A stretch of DNA of 64,000 nt from Litorivivens sp041624475 (GCF_041624475.1 NZ_JBFJUX010000010.1:1-64000), one strand, 5' to 3'; positions 18,354 to 29,814 are shown, counted from the stretch's first letter. Made by a program: numbers and translations. Notes: generated by a model not told the origin, from the letters alone.

Positions 18354-19355
18354 ATGCAGAGTGCAGTGAACGAATTTCTCACACCCCGCGTGATTCAGGT
18401 GGATGAGCAAGGTGAAACCCGAGCCAAGGTAACTCTTGAGCCCTTGGAGCGTGGCTTTGGTCACACACTGGGCAATGCCTTGCGTCGCATCCTGCTGTCT
18501 TCCATGCCGGGTTGTGCCATCACGGAAGTTGAAATTGATGGCGTTCAGCACGAATACAGCGCAATGGAAGGTGTTCAGGAGGACGTTATCGAAGTCCTGC
18601 TCAATCTGAAAGGCGTTGCGGTTGTTATGAACGGCAAGGATCAGGCAGTTCTCAACCTGAGCAAGAAGGGCCCCGGTATTGTCACCGCTGGCGATATTCA
18701 GGTTGATCACGACATCGAGATCAAGAACCCTGATCACGTCATTGCCACTCTGAACGAAGTCGGCGAGCTGAATATGCGTCTCACCGTCGCTCGCGGACGC
18801 GGCTACGTTCCTGCCGATGCCCGTGAAGGCGAAGATGAAGAAACCCGCAGTATTGGCCGCCTGAGTCTGGATGCTACGTTCAGCCCGATCAACCGTGTTG
18901 CCTACGTCGTAGAAAGCGCGCGTGTCGAGCAACGTACTGACCTGGACAAGCTGGTTCTCGATCTGGAAACCAACGGCACCATCGATCCCGAAGAGGCGAT
19001 TCGTCGCGCTGCAACCATTCTGCAGCAGCAGCTCGCAGTGTTTGTTGACCTCGAGAGCGAAGGTGATGCAGAGCCCGCGCGTCAGGAGGACGAAGTCGAT
19101 CCGATTCTGCTGCGCCCGGTTGATGATCTGGAGCTGACGGTTCGCTCGGCGAACTGCCTGAAAGCCGAGAACATCTACTACATTGGTGATCTGGTTCAGC
19201 GCACCGAGGTCGAGTTGTTGAAAACTCCGAACCTGGGCAAGAAGTCGCTTACTGAAATCAAGGACGTTCTGGCCTCGCGCGGTCTGTCTCTGGGCCTGCG
19301 CCTGGACAACTGGCCTCCCGCCAGCCTGAAGAATGACGACCGCGTTCTGGTTTAA
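18354..19355 (+). CDS. rpoA: RNA polymerase alpha subunit
   Basis: 333 residues. The N-terminal dimerisation domain (LEPLERGFGHTLGNALRRIL) and the C-terminal DNA/activator-binding domain (VRSANCLKAENIYYIGDLVQ, TPNLGKKSLTEIKDVL) are both complete, joined by a flexible acidic linker. It is the only core polymerase subunit in the window; rpoB and rpoC are not at their customary distance upstream. Confidence 0.98.
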   Translation: MQSAVNEFLTPRVIQVDEQGETRAKVTLEPLERGFGHTLGNALRRILLSSMPGCAITEVEIDGVQHEYSAMEGVQEDVIEVLLNLKGVAVVMNGKDQAVLNLSKKGPGIVTAGDIQVDHDIEIKNPDHVIATLNEVGELNMRLTVARGRGYVPADAREGEDEETRSIGRLSLDATFSPINRVAYVVESARVEQRTDLDKLVLDLETNGTIDPEEAIRRAATILQQQLAVFVDLESEGDAEPARQEDEVDPILLRPVDDLELTVRSANCLKAENIYYIGDLVQRTEVELLKTPNLGKKSLTEIKDVLASRGLSLGLRLDNWPPASLKNDDRVLV

Positions 19356-19411
19356 GAGCCGGTCTTGAAGTATTAGCTTGCTGAGATAGCACAACGTAAA
19401 GGAATCAAGCC

Positions 19412-19807
19412 ATGCGTCACCGTCAAAGTGGACGTCAATTAAATCGGAATAGCTCTCACCGTAAAGCCATGTTCCGCAACATGACTGCTTCATTGGTTGA
19501 GCACGAACTTATCAAAACCACTGTGCCGAAAGCCAAGGAACTGCGTCGTCACGCTGAGCCGCTGATTACACTGGCCAAGCAGGACAGCGTCGCCAACCGT
19601 CGTCTGGCCTTTGACCGCCTGCGTAGCAAGGCCGCTGTAGGTAAACTGTTCAGCGAGCTGGGCCCGCGTTACCAGGAGCGTCCCGGTGGATACATCCGCA
19701 TCATGAAGTGCGGATTCCGCGACGGCGACAGCGCGCCAATGGCCTACGTTGAGTTGGTTGATCGCCCCGTGGTGGAAGAGCAAGACGAAGACGATACCGA
19801 AGAGTAA
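19412..19807 (+). CDS. rplQ: 50S ribosomal protein L17
   Basis: 131 residues. MRHRQSGRQLNRNSSHRKAM start and EHELIKTTVPKAKELRRHAE. Closes the ribosomal superoperon, with a strong terminator right after. The tail EEQDEDDTEE is more acidic than usual. Confidence 0.97.
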   Translation: MRHRQSGRQLNRNSSHRKAMFRNMTASLVEHELIKTTVPKAKELRRHAEPLITLAKQDSVANRRLAFDRLRSKAAVGKLFSELGPRYQERPGGYIRIMKCGFRDGDSAPMAYVELVDRPVVEEQDEDDTEE

Positions 19808-19824
19808 GTTTTTGTTGTTCAAAG

Positions 19825-19850
19825 AAAGCCGGCCATGCGCCGGCTTTTTT
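19825..19850 (+). terminator. Terminator of the ribosomal superoperon
   Basis: AGCCGGC, loop CATGC, GCCGGCT flanked by A and T runs, 18 bases after the rplQ stop. Confidence 0.93.
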
Positions 19851-20003
19851 GTGGGCGACTGAAACAGAACCGTTTTCTGGCCAGCTTTCCTGCCTCCACT
19901 TGATCAGAAAAGCCAGCATTTTGATTGAATCGTGCATGGCTGGAACCCCGGCATTGGATTACCCTGTTGCACTGACCGAATTCCACTAGAAGAGGGACGC
20001 GCA

Positions 20004-21011
20004 ATGAAACTGGGTTTGCAACTGGGCTATTGGGGCGCGCTGGCGCCGGGTAACTCGCACGTCGAGCTGGCGCAGGAAGCCGAAAAGCTGGGCTACGACT
20101 CGGTTTGGACGGCGGAATCCTGGGGCAATGACGCCTTCACTCCGCTGGCGTGGATCGGCGCCCACACCTCAAAAATCCGGCTGGGCACGTCGGTGGCTCA
20201 GTTGTCGGCCCGTACTCCTACCGCCTGTGCCATGGCGGCATTGGCCCTTGATCACCTGTCGGGCGGCCGCATGATTCTGGGACTGGGCGTTTCGGGTCCT
20301 CAGGTGGTGGAGGGCTGGTACGGACAGCCTTTCAGCAAGCCCGTGTCCCGAACCCGGGAATATGTGGATATTATCCGTCAGGTCATGCGGCGCGAAGCGC
20401 CGGTCACCAACGACGGCGAACACTACCCCCTGCCTTACAAAGGGCCGAACAGTTGGGGCATGGGCAAGCCGCTGAAGCCTATCACCCACCCCCTGCGCAA
20501 AGACCTGCCCATCTTTCTCGGGGCCGAAGGACCGAAAAACGTCGCCCAGACCGCGGAGATCGCCGATGGCTGGCTGCCCTTGTACTACTCGCCCTACCGT
20601 CAGGAGGTTTATGCTGACCAGCTGAAGGGTGCGAAAGAGGGCTTTGAGATCTCGGCGATGGCCATGGTAAATATCAATGACGACCTCGAGCAGGCGCTGT
20701 ATCCGGTGAAAGCCATGCTTGCGTTCTATATCGGTGGTATGGGCTCCAAGAAGCGCAACTTCCACAAAGAACTGATGTCGCGCATGGGCTTTGAGGCGGA
20801 AGCCGATCGCATTCAGGAGCTCTTCTTTGAGGGCAAGCAGGAAGAAGCCATTCAGGTAGTGCCAAATCAGTTTGCCGACGAAATCTCCCTGTCCGGCCCG
20901 AAAGAGCGTATCAAGGAACGACTGGAGGCGTGGAAGGACTCTCCGGTAACCTCTCTGCTGGTTATGGGGGACACTTATCTGTTGCGTGAGATGGCAGAGA
21001 TGGTGCTCTAA
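20004..21011 (+). CDS. LLM-class (luciferase-like) oxidoreductase, F420-type
   Basis: 335 residues with a luciferase-like TIM-barrel layout: KLGLQLGYWG at strand 1, LGYDSVWTAESWGNDAFTPL, GTSVAQLSARTPTACAMAAL, LGLGVSGPQVVEGWYGQPF and FLGAEGPKNVAQTAEIADGW. This signature set is the one I associate with actinobacterial F420-dependent LLM enzymes rather than FMN-dependent SsuD or LadA types; the cofactor is inferred. ATG 20004 has AGAAGAGGGA upstream; an in-frame start at 19932 is rejected. It lies alone after rplQ, where pseudomonads have katA-bfrA. Substrate unknown. Confidence 0.85.
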   Translation: MKLGLQLGYWGALAPGNSHVELAQEAEKLGYDSVWTAESWGNDAFTPLAWIGAHTSKIRLGTSVAQLSARTPTACAMAALALDHLSGGRMILGLGVSGPQVVEGWYGQPFSKPVSRTREYVDIIRQVMRREAPVTNDGEHYPLPYKGPNSWGMGKPLKPITHPLRKDLPIFLGAEGPKNVAQTAEIADGWLPLYYSPYRQEVYADQLKGAKEGFEISAMAMVNINDDLEQALYPVKAMLAFYIGGMGSKKRNFHKELMSRMGFEAEADRIQELFFEGKQEEAIQVVPNQFADEISLSGPKERIKERLEAWKDSPVTSLLVMGDTYLLREMAEMVL

Positions 21012-21123
21012 GCGCGAGCAAAAACAGCGGCGTTTTCATTGCCAAAAAAGACATTGCATGTTAGTTATAGCGCTATAACTATAAAAATGCCAACAGGGTC
21101 ACGGAACGGTCCGGGTGTCGCCA

Positions 21124-22239
21124 ATGAAAACCGCCGCAAACCGAATCGTCGGAGTCTTTATTCCGCCGGGCCTAGCTTTAGACTCACAAAATTTACACCG
21201 CTATCAGTTATTTATTGCGGTAAACCTTTCCCTTGTTGTCGTCATTTTTCTGGCGCAAATCTATGCCATCTTCTTCAGCGGCCAGTCTGCGAGCGGAACC
21301 ATCTGGACATTGGGCTTTACCTTGCCGCTGCAACTCTGGTTGCTCTCAGCCCTGATGTTGTTTCGCTTAACGCAGCGTTTCGGTGCTGCGGTTAACAGCT
21401 CCCTCGGGTTAATGTTTTTGACTGTGGCTGGTGTCATTGCCTTTCTGGGTGGTCCACTGGGGAGTGTTTCGGTCAGTCTGCTGTTTGCCCCGCCGGTTTT
21501 CGCTTTTGTGCTACTGGGCCTGAAGGCTGGGCTGATTTGGGCCGTGAGTGTCTACGCGGTTGTGATGGTCGGCAGTGTGATGGAGCTAATGGAGGTCGAG
21601 TTCCCGGATATCGAAAAAACGCCAAACCCTAAAGTGGGGGAGTTGATCCACCTGAATGTGGCGTACTTTTCGGTTATGGTGATGATTGTGCTTTATGAGC
21701 TCAGCAACCGGCGTTATCGACGGGAGTTGGTGAGAATTGCTAGACGTGATGATCTTACGCGGCTACCCAACCGCACCGCCTTCTACCAGTATATTGGCGA
21801 TGCCATCGCGTATTACGAAGCTCGACAGATACCCTTTGCGCTGGCGTATATTGATCTCAATAATTTCAAGCCGGTCAACGATGAGCACGGCCACTCGGCG
21901 GGGGATAGGGCTCTCAGAGTGTTTGCAGAGCGGCTCGGCAAGGTGATCCGGTCGCAGGATCAGTTGTGTCGCCTTGCTGGCGATGAGTTTGCCATACTGC
22001 TCAACGATTGTGCTGACGAGCGTTTGGCCCGGCTGGTGGTGGAGCGACTGCGACGGCAGATGGAAAAGCCCATTCTCCTGGATAGCGGTCATTCCATCAC
22101 CCTGAGCGCGAGTATTGGCCTGGCCTACTACCCCCGGGACGCGACGACGCTGGAAGCGCTACTGCATGTGGCGGACGAGCGGATGTATCGCCACAAGCGG
22201 GAAGCGAAGCGTCAGTACGCTATTGAATATAGCGACTAA
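21124..22239 (+). CDS. Membrane-bound diguanylate cyclase (AGDEF variant)
   Basis: 371 residues. Six hydrophobic segments fill residues about 28-190 (a membrane sensor of unknown ligand), followed by a GGDEF domain from about 200. The active-site motif reads AGDEF (285-289) instead of GGDEF. The inhibitory RxxD site (RSQD, 276-279) lies exactly five residues upstream, so product inhibition is likely. Metal and base contacts DLNNFKPVNDEHGHSAGD are intact. AGDEF enzymes are active in some described cases, so it probably still makes c-di-GMP. A GTG three codons earlier is an alternative start. Convergent with uvrA, eight bases between stops. Confidence 0.88.
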   Translation: MKTAANRIVGVFIPPGLALDSQNLHRYQLFIAVNLSLVVVIFLAQIYAIFFSGQSASGTIWTLGFTLPLQLWLLSALMLFRLTQRFGAAVNSSLGLMFLTVAGVIAFLGGPLGSVSVSLLFAPPVFAFVLLGLKAGLIWAVSVYAVVMVGSVMELMEVEFPDIEKTPNPKVGELIHLNVAYFSVMVMIVLYELSNRRYRRELVRIARRDDLTRLPNRTAFYQYIGDAIAYYEARQIPFALAYIDLNNFKPVNDEHGHSAGDRALRVFAERLGKVIRSQDQLCRLAGDEFAILLNDCADERLARLVVERLRRQMEKPILLDSGHSITLSASIGLAYYPRDATTLEALLHVADERMYRHKREAKRQYAIEYSD

Positions 22240-22247
22240 GCCAGCAA

Positions 22248-25100
<2,853 letters not shown>

Positions 25101-25159
25101 GCTCTCTCTCAGTGGTTGCCGCCGCTACAAAACAAAGAAACGGTCGGCTGAACCGGACA

Positions 25160-25189
25160 AGTATAAAGTTTCACGGCCATCGGGTGCAA
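25160..25189 (-). promoter_or_regulatory. Sigma-70 promoter of uvrA
   Basis: Read on the minus strand: TTGCAC, 18-base spacer, TATACT. It ends about 60 bases before the uvrA ATG. No SOS operator overlaps it. Confidence 0.55.
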
Positions 25190-25298
25190 AGTGGCGACTT
25201 TCGCCTCATGGCCCCTAGCTGCTAAAATTGCCGGCTTCGTCGGGGCGATCTGGTACGCAAGCGGCCCCGATTTCAGATCAATCACAGCAGGATTTCCT

Positions 25299-26660
25299 TT
25301 GAATCACCCGGACAGAATGACGGGCGTCGAGAAGCGAGCGGTTTTCTCGTTGTCGCTACTGTACATCTTCCGCATGCTCGGACTCTTTCTGGTGCTGCCG
25401 GTGCTGGCCATCTACGGCCCGCAGTACGAGGGTAGTACCGGCACCCTGGTCGGGCTGGCCGTCGGTATCTACGGCCTGAGTCAGGCCTGCCTGCAGATCC
25501 CGCTGGGCCTGCTGTCGGATCGCATCGGTCGCAAGCCGGTCATTTTCGGCGGGTTGCTGTTGTTTGCCGCCGGCAGCGTGTTGGCGGCCTCGGCCGATTC
25601 CATCTGGGGGCTGATTGCCGGACGTTTCCTGCAGGGTGCCGGAGCGATCGCCAGTACCCTCACCGCACTGATGGCCGATCTGACCCGCGAGCAGCACCGC
25701 AGCAAGGCGATGGCGGGTATCGGCGCCAGTATTGGCATGTCCTTCGCGGTGGCGTTGGTGCTGGGCCCGATGATCAGTGCCCGGCTCGGATTGGCCGGTT
25801 TGTTCTGGTTGACCGCTCTGCTCGCCATTATCGGCATTATCCTGCTGTGGACCACCGTACCCACGGCAAACCGGGTAACGACCAACGCTGAGGTGCGCTC
25901 GGTACCCGAAATGATGCGCCGCTGCCTGCGGGACGCTGACCTGATGCGGCTCAATGTCGGGGTGTTTGCCCTGCACCTGATGATTACCGCTCAGTTTGTG
26001 GCGGTGCCGGCCTACCTTGAGCGGATGGGCTTGGATGTTGCCCGCCACTGGCAGGTTTATCTGCCCATGCTGTTTCTGGCCTTTTTGATTATGGTGCCGG
26101 CGATGGTGGCGGCGGAGCGCCGGGGTCGGGTAAAGCCGATGATCCTGATCGCCGTAGCCCTGCTCGGCAGCTCGGCGCTGGGTATGGCCCTGCTCGGGCA
26201 CAGTCTGGCACTGTTTCTGGCGGCGCTGCTGGTATTCTTTGTGGTGTTTAACCTGCTGGAAGCCAATCTGCCTTCACTGCTCAGTCGAACGGTCTATCCC
26301 GGTGGGCGCGGCACCGCCATGGGTATCTTTTCCAGCTTCCAGTTTATGGGCGCTTTCTTTGGGGGCAGCCTTGGTGGCCTGCTGATGGCGCGCTGGGGCT
26401 TAAGCGGCGTGTTTATCCTGTGCGCTGCCGTCGGCCTTATCTGGCTGCTGCTCGCACTCAATATGCGGGTGCCCGCGCCGGCGCCGAATCTGGCGGTGGA
26501 AATAGGCCGTGACGAACAACAGCGCAAAACCGTGCTGGAGCGGCTGCGCGAATGGCCCGAAGTGCTGGATATTACCGTGATCGCAGGCGAGCCGGTCATC
26601 TACATCAAGGTAGCCAGCGACTTTGATCGGCGCCGCCTCGATGAGCTAATTTCGGTCTAG
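25299..26660 (+). CDS. YajR-like major facilitator transporter
   Basis: About 453 residues: twelve hydrophobic segments of the MFS fold with the loop-2 motif GLLSDRIGRKPVI (motif A) and GRFLQGAGAIAS. After the last helix comes an 60-residue soluble ferredoxin-like tail (RDEQQRKTVLERLREWPEVL...YIKVASDFDRRRLDEL), like the YAM domain of E. coli YajR. The TTG at 25299 has CAGGAT upstream and matches the family N-terminus; ATG 25317 is the alternative. It sits between uvrA and ssb as in Pseudomonas. Substrate unknown. Confidence 0.85.
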   Translation: MNHPDRMTGVEKRAVFSLSLLYIFRMLGLFLVLPVLAIYGPQYEGSTGTLVGLAVGIYGLSQACLQIPLGLLSDRIGRKPVIFGGLLLFAAGSVLAASADSIWGLIAGRFLQGAGAIASTLTALMADLTREQHRSKAMAGIGASIGMSFAVALVLGPMISARLGLAGLFWLTALLAIIGIILLWTTVPTANRVTTNAEVRSVPEMMRRCLRDADLMRLNVGVFALHLMITAQFVAVPAYLERMGLDVARHWQVYLPMLFLAFLIMVPAMVAAERRGRVKPMILIAVALLGSSALGMALLGHSLALFLAALLVFFVVFNLLEANLPSLLSRTVYPGGRGTAMGIFSSFQFMGAFFGGSLGGLLMARWGLSGVFILCAAVGLIWLLLALNMRVPAPAPNLAVEIGRDEQQRKTVLERLREWPEVLDITVIAGEPVIYIKVASDFDRRRLDELISV

Positions 26661-26689
26661 CTGCGCGCGCCTAGTGGGGCTAGAGCATT

Positions 26690-26700
26690 TTGGTTATAGT
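26690..26700 (+). promoter_or_regulatory. Promoter-like -10 element before ssb
   Basis: TTGGTTATAGT with TATAGT as -10. The same 11 bases occur at 27346-27356 before the next gene. A good -35 is not visible for either. Confidence 0.35.
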
Positions 26701-26745
26701 GGTCGTTTATCGACGGCCTCGACAAATACATAAAGGGAGTGCTGC

Positions 26746-27261
26746 ATGGCACGTGGAATCAACAAAGTCATCCTGATCGGCAACCTGGGTCAGGATCCGG
26801 AAACCCGCTATATGCCTTCTGGCGGCGCGGTTACAAACGTCACCCTGGCCACCAGTGAGACCTGGAAGGACAAAACTACCGGGCAGCCGCAGGAGCGCAC
26901 CGAGTGGCATCGGGTGGTTTTTTTCAACCGCCTGGGTGAGATTGCCGGCGAGTACCTGAAAAAAGGCTCAAAAGTGTATGTGGAAGGCTCGCTGCGCACG
27001 CGGAAGTGGCAGGGGCAGGACGGGCAGGACCGTTACACCACAGAAATTGTCGCCAGCGAGATGCAGATGCTCGATTCCCGCGGCGGCGCGGGCGGCGGCA
27101 TGAACGACGGCAGTTACAATCAGGCGCCTCCCCAGCAGCAGCGCCAGCCCCAGCAGGCGGCAGCACCGCAACAGCAAAACCAGCCGCCTCAACAACAAAA
27201 TCAGCCACCGCAGCAGCCGGCGGGCGGTTTTGACGATTTTGATGACGATATTCCCTTCTAG
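26746..27261 (+). CDS. ssb: Single-stranded DNA-binding protein
   Basis: 171 residues. N-terminal OB fold (ARGINKVILIGNLGQDPETR, TEWHRVVFFNRLGEIAGEYL), a long Gln/Pro-rich linker (residues about 125-158) and the invariant acidic tip DDDIPF that recruits repair proteins. RBS AAAGGGAG. The linker is unusually QP-repetitive but within the normal range. Confidence 0.97.
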   Translation: MARGINKVILIGNLGQDPETRYMPSGGAVTNVTLATSETWKDKTTGQPQERTEWHRVVFFNRLGEIAGEYLKKGSKVYVEGSLRTRKWQGQDGQDRYTTEIVASEMQMLDSRGGAGGGMNDGSYNQAPPQQQRQPQQAAAPQQQNQPPQQQNQPPQQPAGGFDDFDDDIPF

Positions 27262-27282
27262 ACGCGCTGTTTGTTCGCCAGA

Positions 27283-27306
27283 GGCTGCCGGAGGGCGGCC
27301 TTTTTT
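27283..27306 (+). terminator. Terminator after ssb
   Basis: GGCTGCC, loop GGAG, GGCGGCC (one G-U pair) then TTTTTT, 22 bases after the stop. Confidence 0.88.
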
Positions 27307-27399
27307 GATTTATGGGTGTCGAGCTTCTGAGTCTACGTTTTAGAATTGGTTATAGTCAGGCAATCGGCGGATTGCTGGCCCATGGCGGGAGAGTTGCCA

Positions 27400-28686
27400 A
27401 TGAATGCCTTTGAAGTAGCGGTGCTATTTGCCATCCCAGGCTTTCTGGGCCTGATTGTGCTGGAGTTTGCCTGGAGCAAACTGAAAGGTCCGGATACCTG
27501 GCAGCATCAGGCGGATGCGGTGTCGAGCATCAGTTCCGGTCTGACTTATCTGGTACTTCGCACGCTGGGCTTTGGGGTGCTGGTGATCAGTTACGACTGG
27601 GTGGCCGAGCAGTTTACTGTCGGGAAGCCTGTGGTCGCTGGTGCCTGGCTCTATGCGCTGGTGTTTGTGTGGAAGGACTTTACCAGTTACTGGGTGCACC
27701 GCTGGGCGCACGCCAACAGTTTTCTCTGGGCCATGCATCTGATTCACCACAGCAGTGAAGAATTCAACCTACCGGTGGCCCTGCGCCAGAACGCATTGAA
27801 TTGGTTTTCCTACGGTGGTTTGATGCTGTTGCCGCTGGCTCTGCTGGGTGTGCCGACGGAGGTGGTGGCGGTGGTGCTGCCGGTGCAGTTCTTTATGCAG
27901 TTCTGGTACCACACCCAGCATGTGGGCAAGCTCGGGCCGCTGGAGTATGTGCTGGTCACCCCCTCGCAGCACCGGGTGCATCACGCGATCAATCCAATCT
28001 ATATAGACAAAAACTTTGGTCAGATATTCTGCTGGGACCGCCTGTTCGGCACCTTTCAGGAAGAGCTGCCGGAGGAGCCCCCAGCCTATGGCATCACTAC
28101 GCCGGTGCGGCACTACAACCCCTTGATGATTGAATTGAATTACATGGGGCGGCTGTTGCGCGATGCGCTTAGCACAAAGCGCTGGCGCGATCGGCTGGGT
28201 GTGTTTTTGTCACGCACGGGCTGGCGCCCGGAGGATGTGAGCCAGCGCTGGCCGGACCGCAAGCTTGATTACCGCGACCCCGCCCAGAAATTCCGTCGCC
28301 CCCAGCCCCTCTGGCTGATTGCCTGGGCGTGGTTGCAGTTTGCGGTGCTGTTGCTGACGGCGGCCTATGCATTGGCAAACCTCGAATTGCTGTCTGTGAG
28401 CGCTAAAACGGGCTTGCTGCTGGCGGCACTGGCTGGCGTTGTCGCTAACAGTCAGCAGCTGATGTTGAGTCCCTCCCTTTTGGCTGAGTTGCTGCGTGTT
28501 GCGTTGATTTCGGCGATTGCAGTGAATGAGGCGCTGGTTTTTAGCCATTGGGGCCCGTGGCTTCTGCCTTTGCAGTTAGCACTCTGTTTGTCGTCGCTGG
28601 CTATAAGCTGGCGATTGCGCTCGCCGGTGACTCAAGCCTCACCGGAGGCCGAGAGTCTGGGTATTTCCCCCGGCAGGGGGGTATGA
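27400..28686 (+). CDS. Fatty-acid-hydroxylase-superfamily (sterol desaturase-like) membrane enzyme with extra C-terminal membrane domain
   Basis: 428 residues. The first 270 form the di-iron membrane hydroxylase: histidine boxes HRWAH, HLIHHSSEE and HRVHHAIN plus DKNFGQIFCWDRLFGTF are all present. The last 120 residues hold three to four further hydrophobic segments (LWLIAWAWLQFAVLLLTAAY onward), making it longer than usual members. The ATG has GGGAGAG upstream; two earlier in-frame starts are rejected. Substrate is probably a lipid C-H bond, but sterol chemistry is not implied. Flanked by terminators and independent genes. Confidence 0.88.
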   Translation: MNAFEVAVLFAIPGFLGLIVLEFAWSKLKGPDTWQHQADAVSSISSGLTYLVLRTLGFGVLVISYDWVAEQFTVGKPVVAGAWLYALVFVWKDFTSYWVHRWAHANSFLWAMHLIHHSSEEFNLPVALRQNALNWFSYGGLMLLPLALLGVPTEVVAVVLPVQFFMQFWYHTQHVGKLGPLEYVLVTPSQHRVHHAINPIYIDKNFGQIFCWDRLFGTFQEELPEEPPAYGITTPVRHYNPLMIELNYMGRLLRDALSTKRWRDRLGVFLSRTGWRPEDVSQRWPDRKLDYRDPAQKFRRPQPLWLIAWAWLQFAVLLLTAAYALANLELLSVSAKTGLLLAALAGVVANSQQLMLSPSLLAELLRVALISAIAVNEALVFSHWGPWLLPLQLALCLSSLAISWRLRSPVTQASPEAESLGISPGRGV

Positions 28687-28711
28687 TGCGATTTTTCCAT
28701 GGAGGCGTGAC

Positions 28712-29473
28712 ATGGCAACGGCACTGAATCTTCTGAATTCGCTGGCGACTTCATCGGCGGCCCTCTGGCGTGGCACCATGAGCCGACCCGCAGCCCGTCA
28801 GCCCGCTAAAACACTGGTTCTCTACGATATTGAAAATTGCCCCTACTGCCGACTGGTGCGGGAGGCGCTCACTGAGCTGGAAATCGAAGTGCTTATCCGG
28901 CCCTGTCCCAAGCGTGGTGAGCGATTTCGCCCGGAAGCGGAGCGTCTGGGTGGCAAGGCCCAGTTTCCCTTTCTGATCGACCCGAACACCGAGCGTCAGC
29001 TATTTGAGTCGGCTGATATTATTGCCTATCTCTACGCCACCTACGCGGATCGTAAGCCGCCTTCGCAGCTTCGCATTAAAACCGTGGATACGGCTTCATC
29101 CATGCTGGCCTCCGGACTGCGCACGCGCAGAGGTATGTTTGCAAGATCGTCCGTTTCTGCAGAAAAACCGCTGGTTTTGTGGGGTTTCGAGTCCAGCCCC
29201 TATGCCCGGTTGGTGCGGGAGCGCCTGTGCGAACTGGAACTGGCCTACCGGGTGCGACCCATTGGCAAGGCCCAGTGGCAGGATTTTGCTCTGACACCGG
29301 TTCGCAACCGGCTGTGGCCTGAGTTTGAGCATGTCGGCACCTATCGCCGCGCCCTGAAGGCCAAGACCGGACAGGTGATGGCGCCCTACCTGGAAGACCC
29401 GAATACGGGGGTGGCTCTGTTTGAGTCTGAAGAAATCCTGGAATACCTCGATGAGGCTTACAGTAGCCTGTAG
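28712..29473 (+). CDS. Tandem GST_N / glutaredoxin-like protein
   Basis: 253 residues with two thioredoxin-fold N-terminal GST domains in a row and no GST helical C-domain. Repeat 1 (about 35-112) has a redox-type CPYC motif (Cys43, Cys46) and LGGKAQFPFLIDPNTERQLF. Repeat 2 (about 152-250) keeps the fold (LVLWGFESSPYARLVRERL, MAPYLEDPNTGVALFES) but has SPYA in place of the cysteines. So one half is probably catalytic and the other a binding copy. An N-terminal stretch of 30 residues is unassigned. Likely glutathione-linked, role unknown. Confidence 0.82.
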   Translation: MATALNLLNSLATSSAALWRGTMSRPAARQPAKTLVLYDIENCPYCRLVREALTELEIEVLIRPCPKRGERFRPEAERLGGKAQFPFLIDPNTERQLFESADIIAYLYATYADRKPPSQLRIKTVDTASSMLASGLRTRRGMFARSSVSAEKPLVLWGFESSPYARLVRERLCELELAYRVRPIGKAQWQDFALTPVRNRLWPEFEHVGTYRRALKAKTGQVMAPYLEDPNTGVALFESEEILEYLDEAYSSL

Positions 29474-29814
29474 GCCCTGCCACTAGCCTTAAACATGATT
29501 TCCGATTACGGAGATCGGCCTCTGTGTCATTTTTTTGGCGCTGAGCGCCATATTATTCTCATTGAAATTCAATGACTTGGTATGTCTAGTGTCGGAAAAC
29601 CGTCACATGACTTGGTATAACTACGTAGTGTCAGGTCGTTCGGGGTGTGTTATCGCCACTGCCGGGCGTTAGTTCCCGGGTTGCAAAAGCGCGCTTGCCC
29701 GTTCTTCGCGCAGGCATTTGAGCCTCCCTTTTCCAATTGCCTGACAGGTATCGCAGTTCCCGGTCAGCCCGCCTACAATAGCGTCCACGGTTAAGATCCT
29801 GCGCGGTAACGGTT
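29474..29814. other. 341-base intergenic stretch with short repeats
   Basis: No gene is supported. It contains a 15-base palindrome TGGCGCTGAGCGCCA (29536-29550) with its T run on the wrong side for a plus-strand terminator. It also contains an exact 12-base direct repeat ATGACTTGGTAT (29572-29583 and 29607-29618), each copy followed by TAGTGTC within 12 bases. A TACAAT (29773-29778) is a possible -10 for the next gene without a clear -35. Confidence 0.5.

Noticed and set aside
18273..19493. 406-residue open frame on the minus strand opposite rpoA/rplQ
   Set aside because: Antisense to complete rpoA and the start of rplQ, with no protein features of its own.
25101..25298. LexA (SOS) operator in the uvrA/MFS divergent region
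   Set aside because: No CTGT-N8-ACAG or near match on either strand, although uvrA and ssb are SOS genes in E. coli.
29536..29550. Palindrome TGGCGCTGAGCGCCA as a terminator of the tandem GST_N gene
   Set aside because: The T run precedes the stem on the plus strand, and on the minus strand an A run follows, so neither direction gives an intrinsic terminator.
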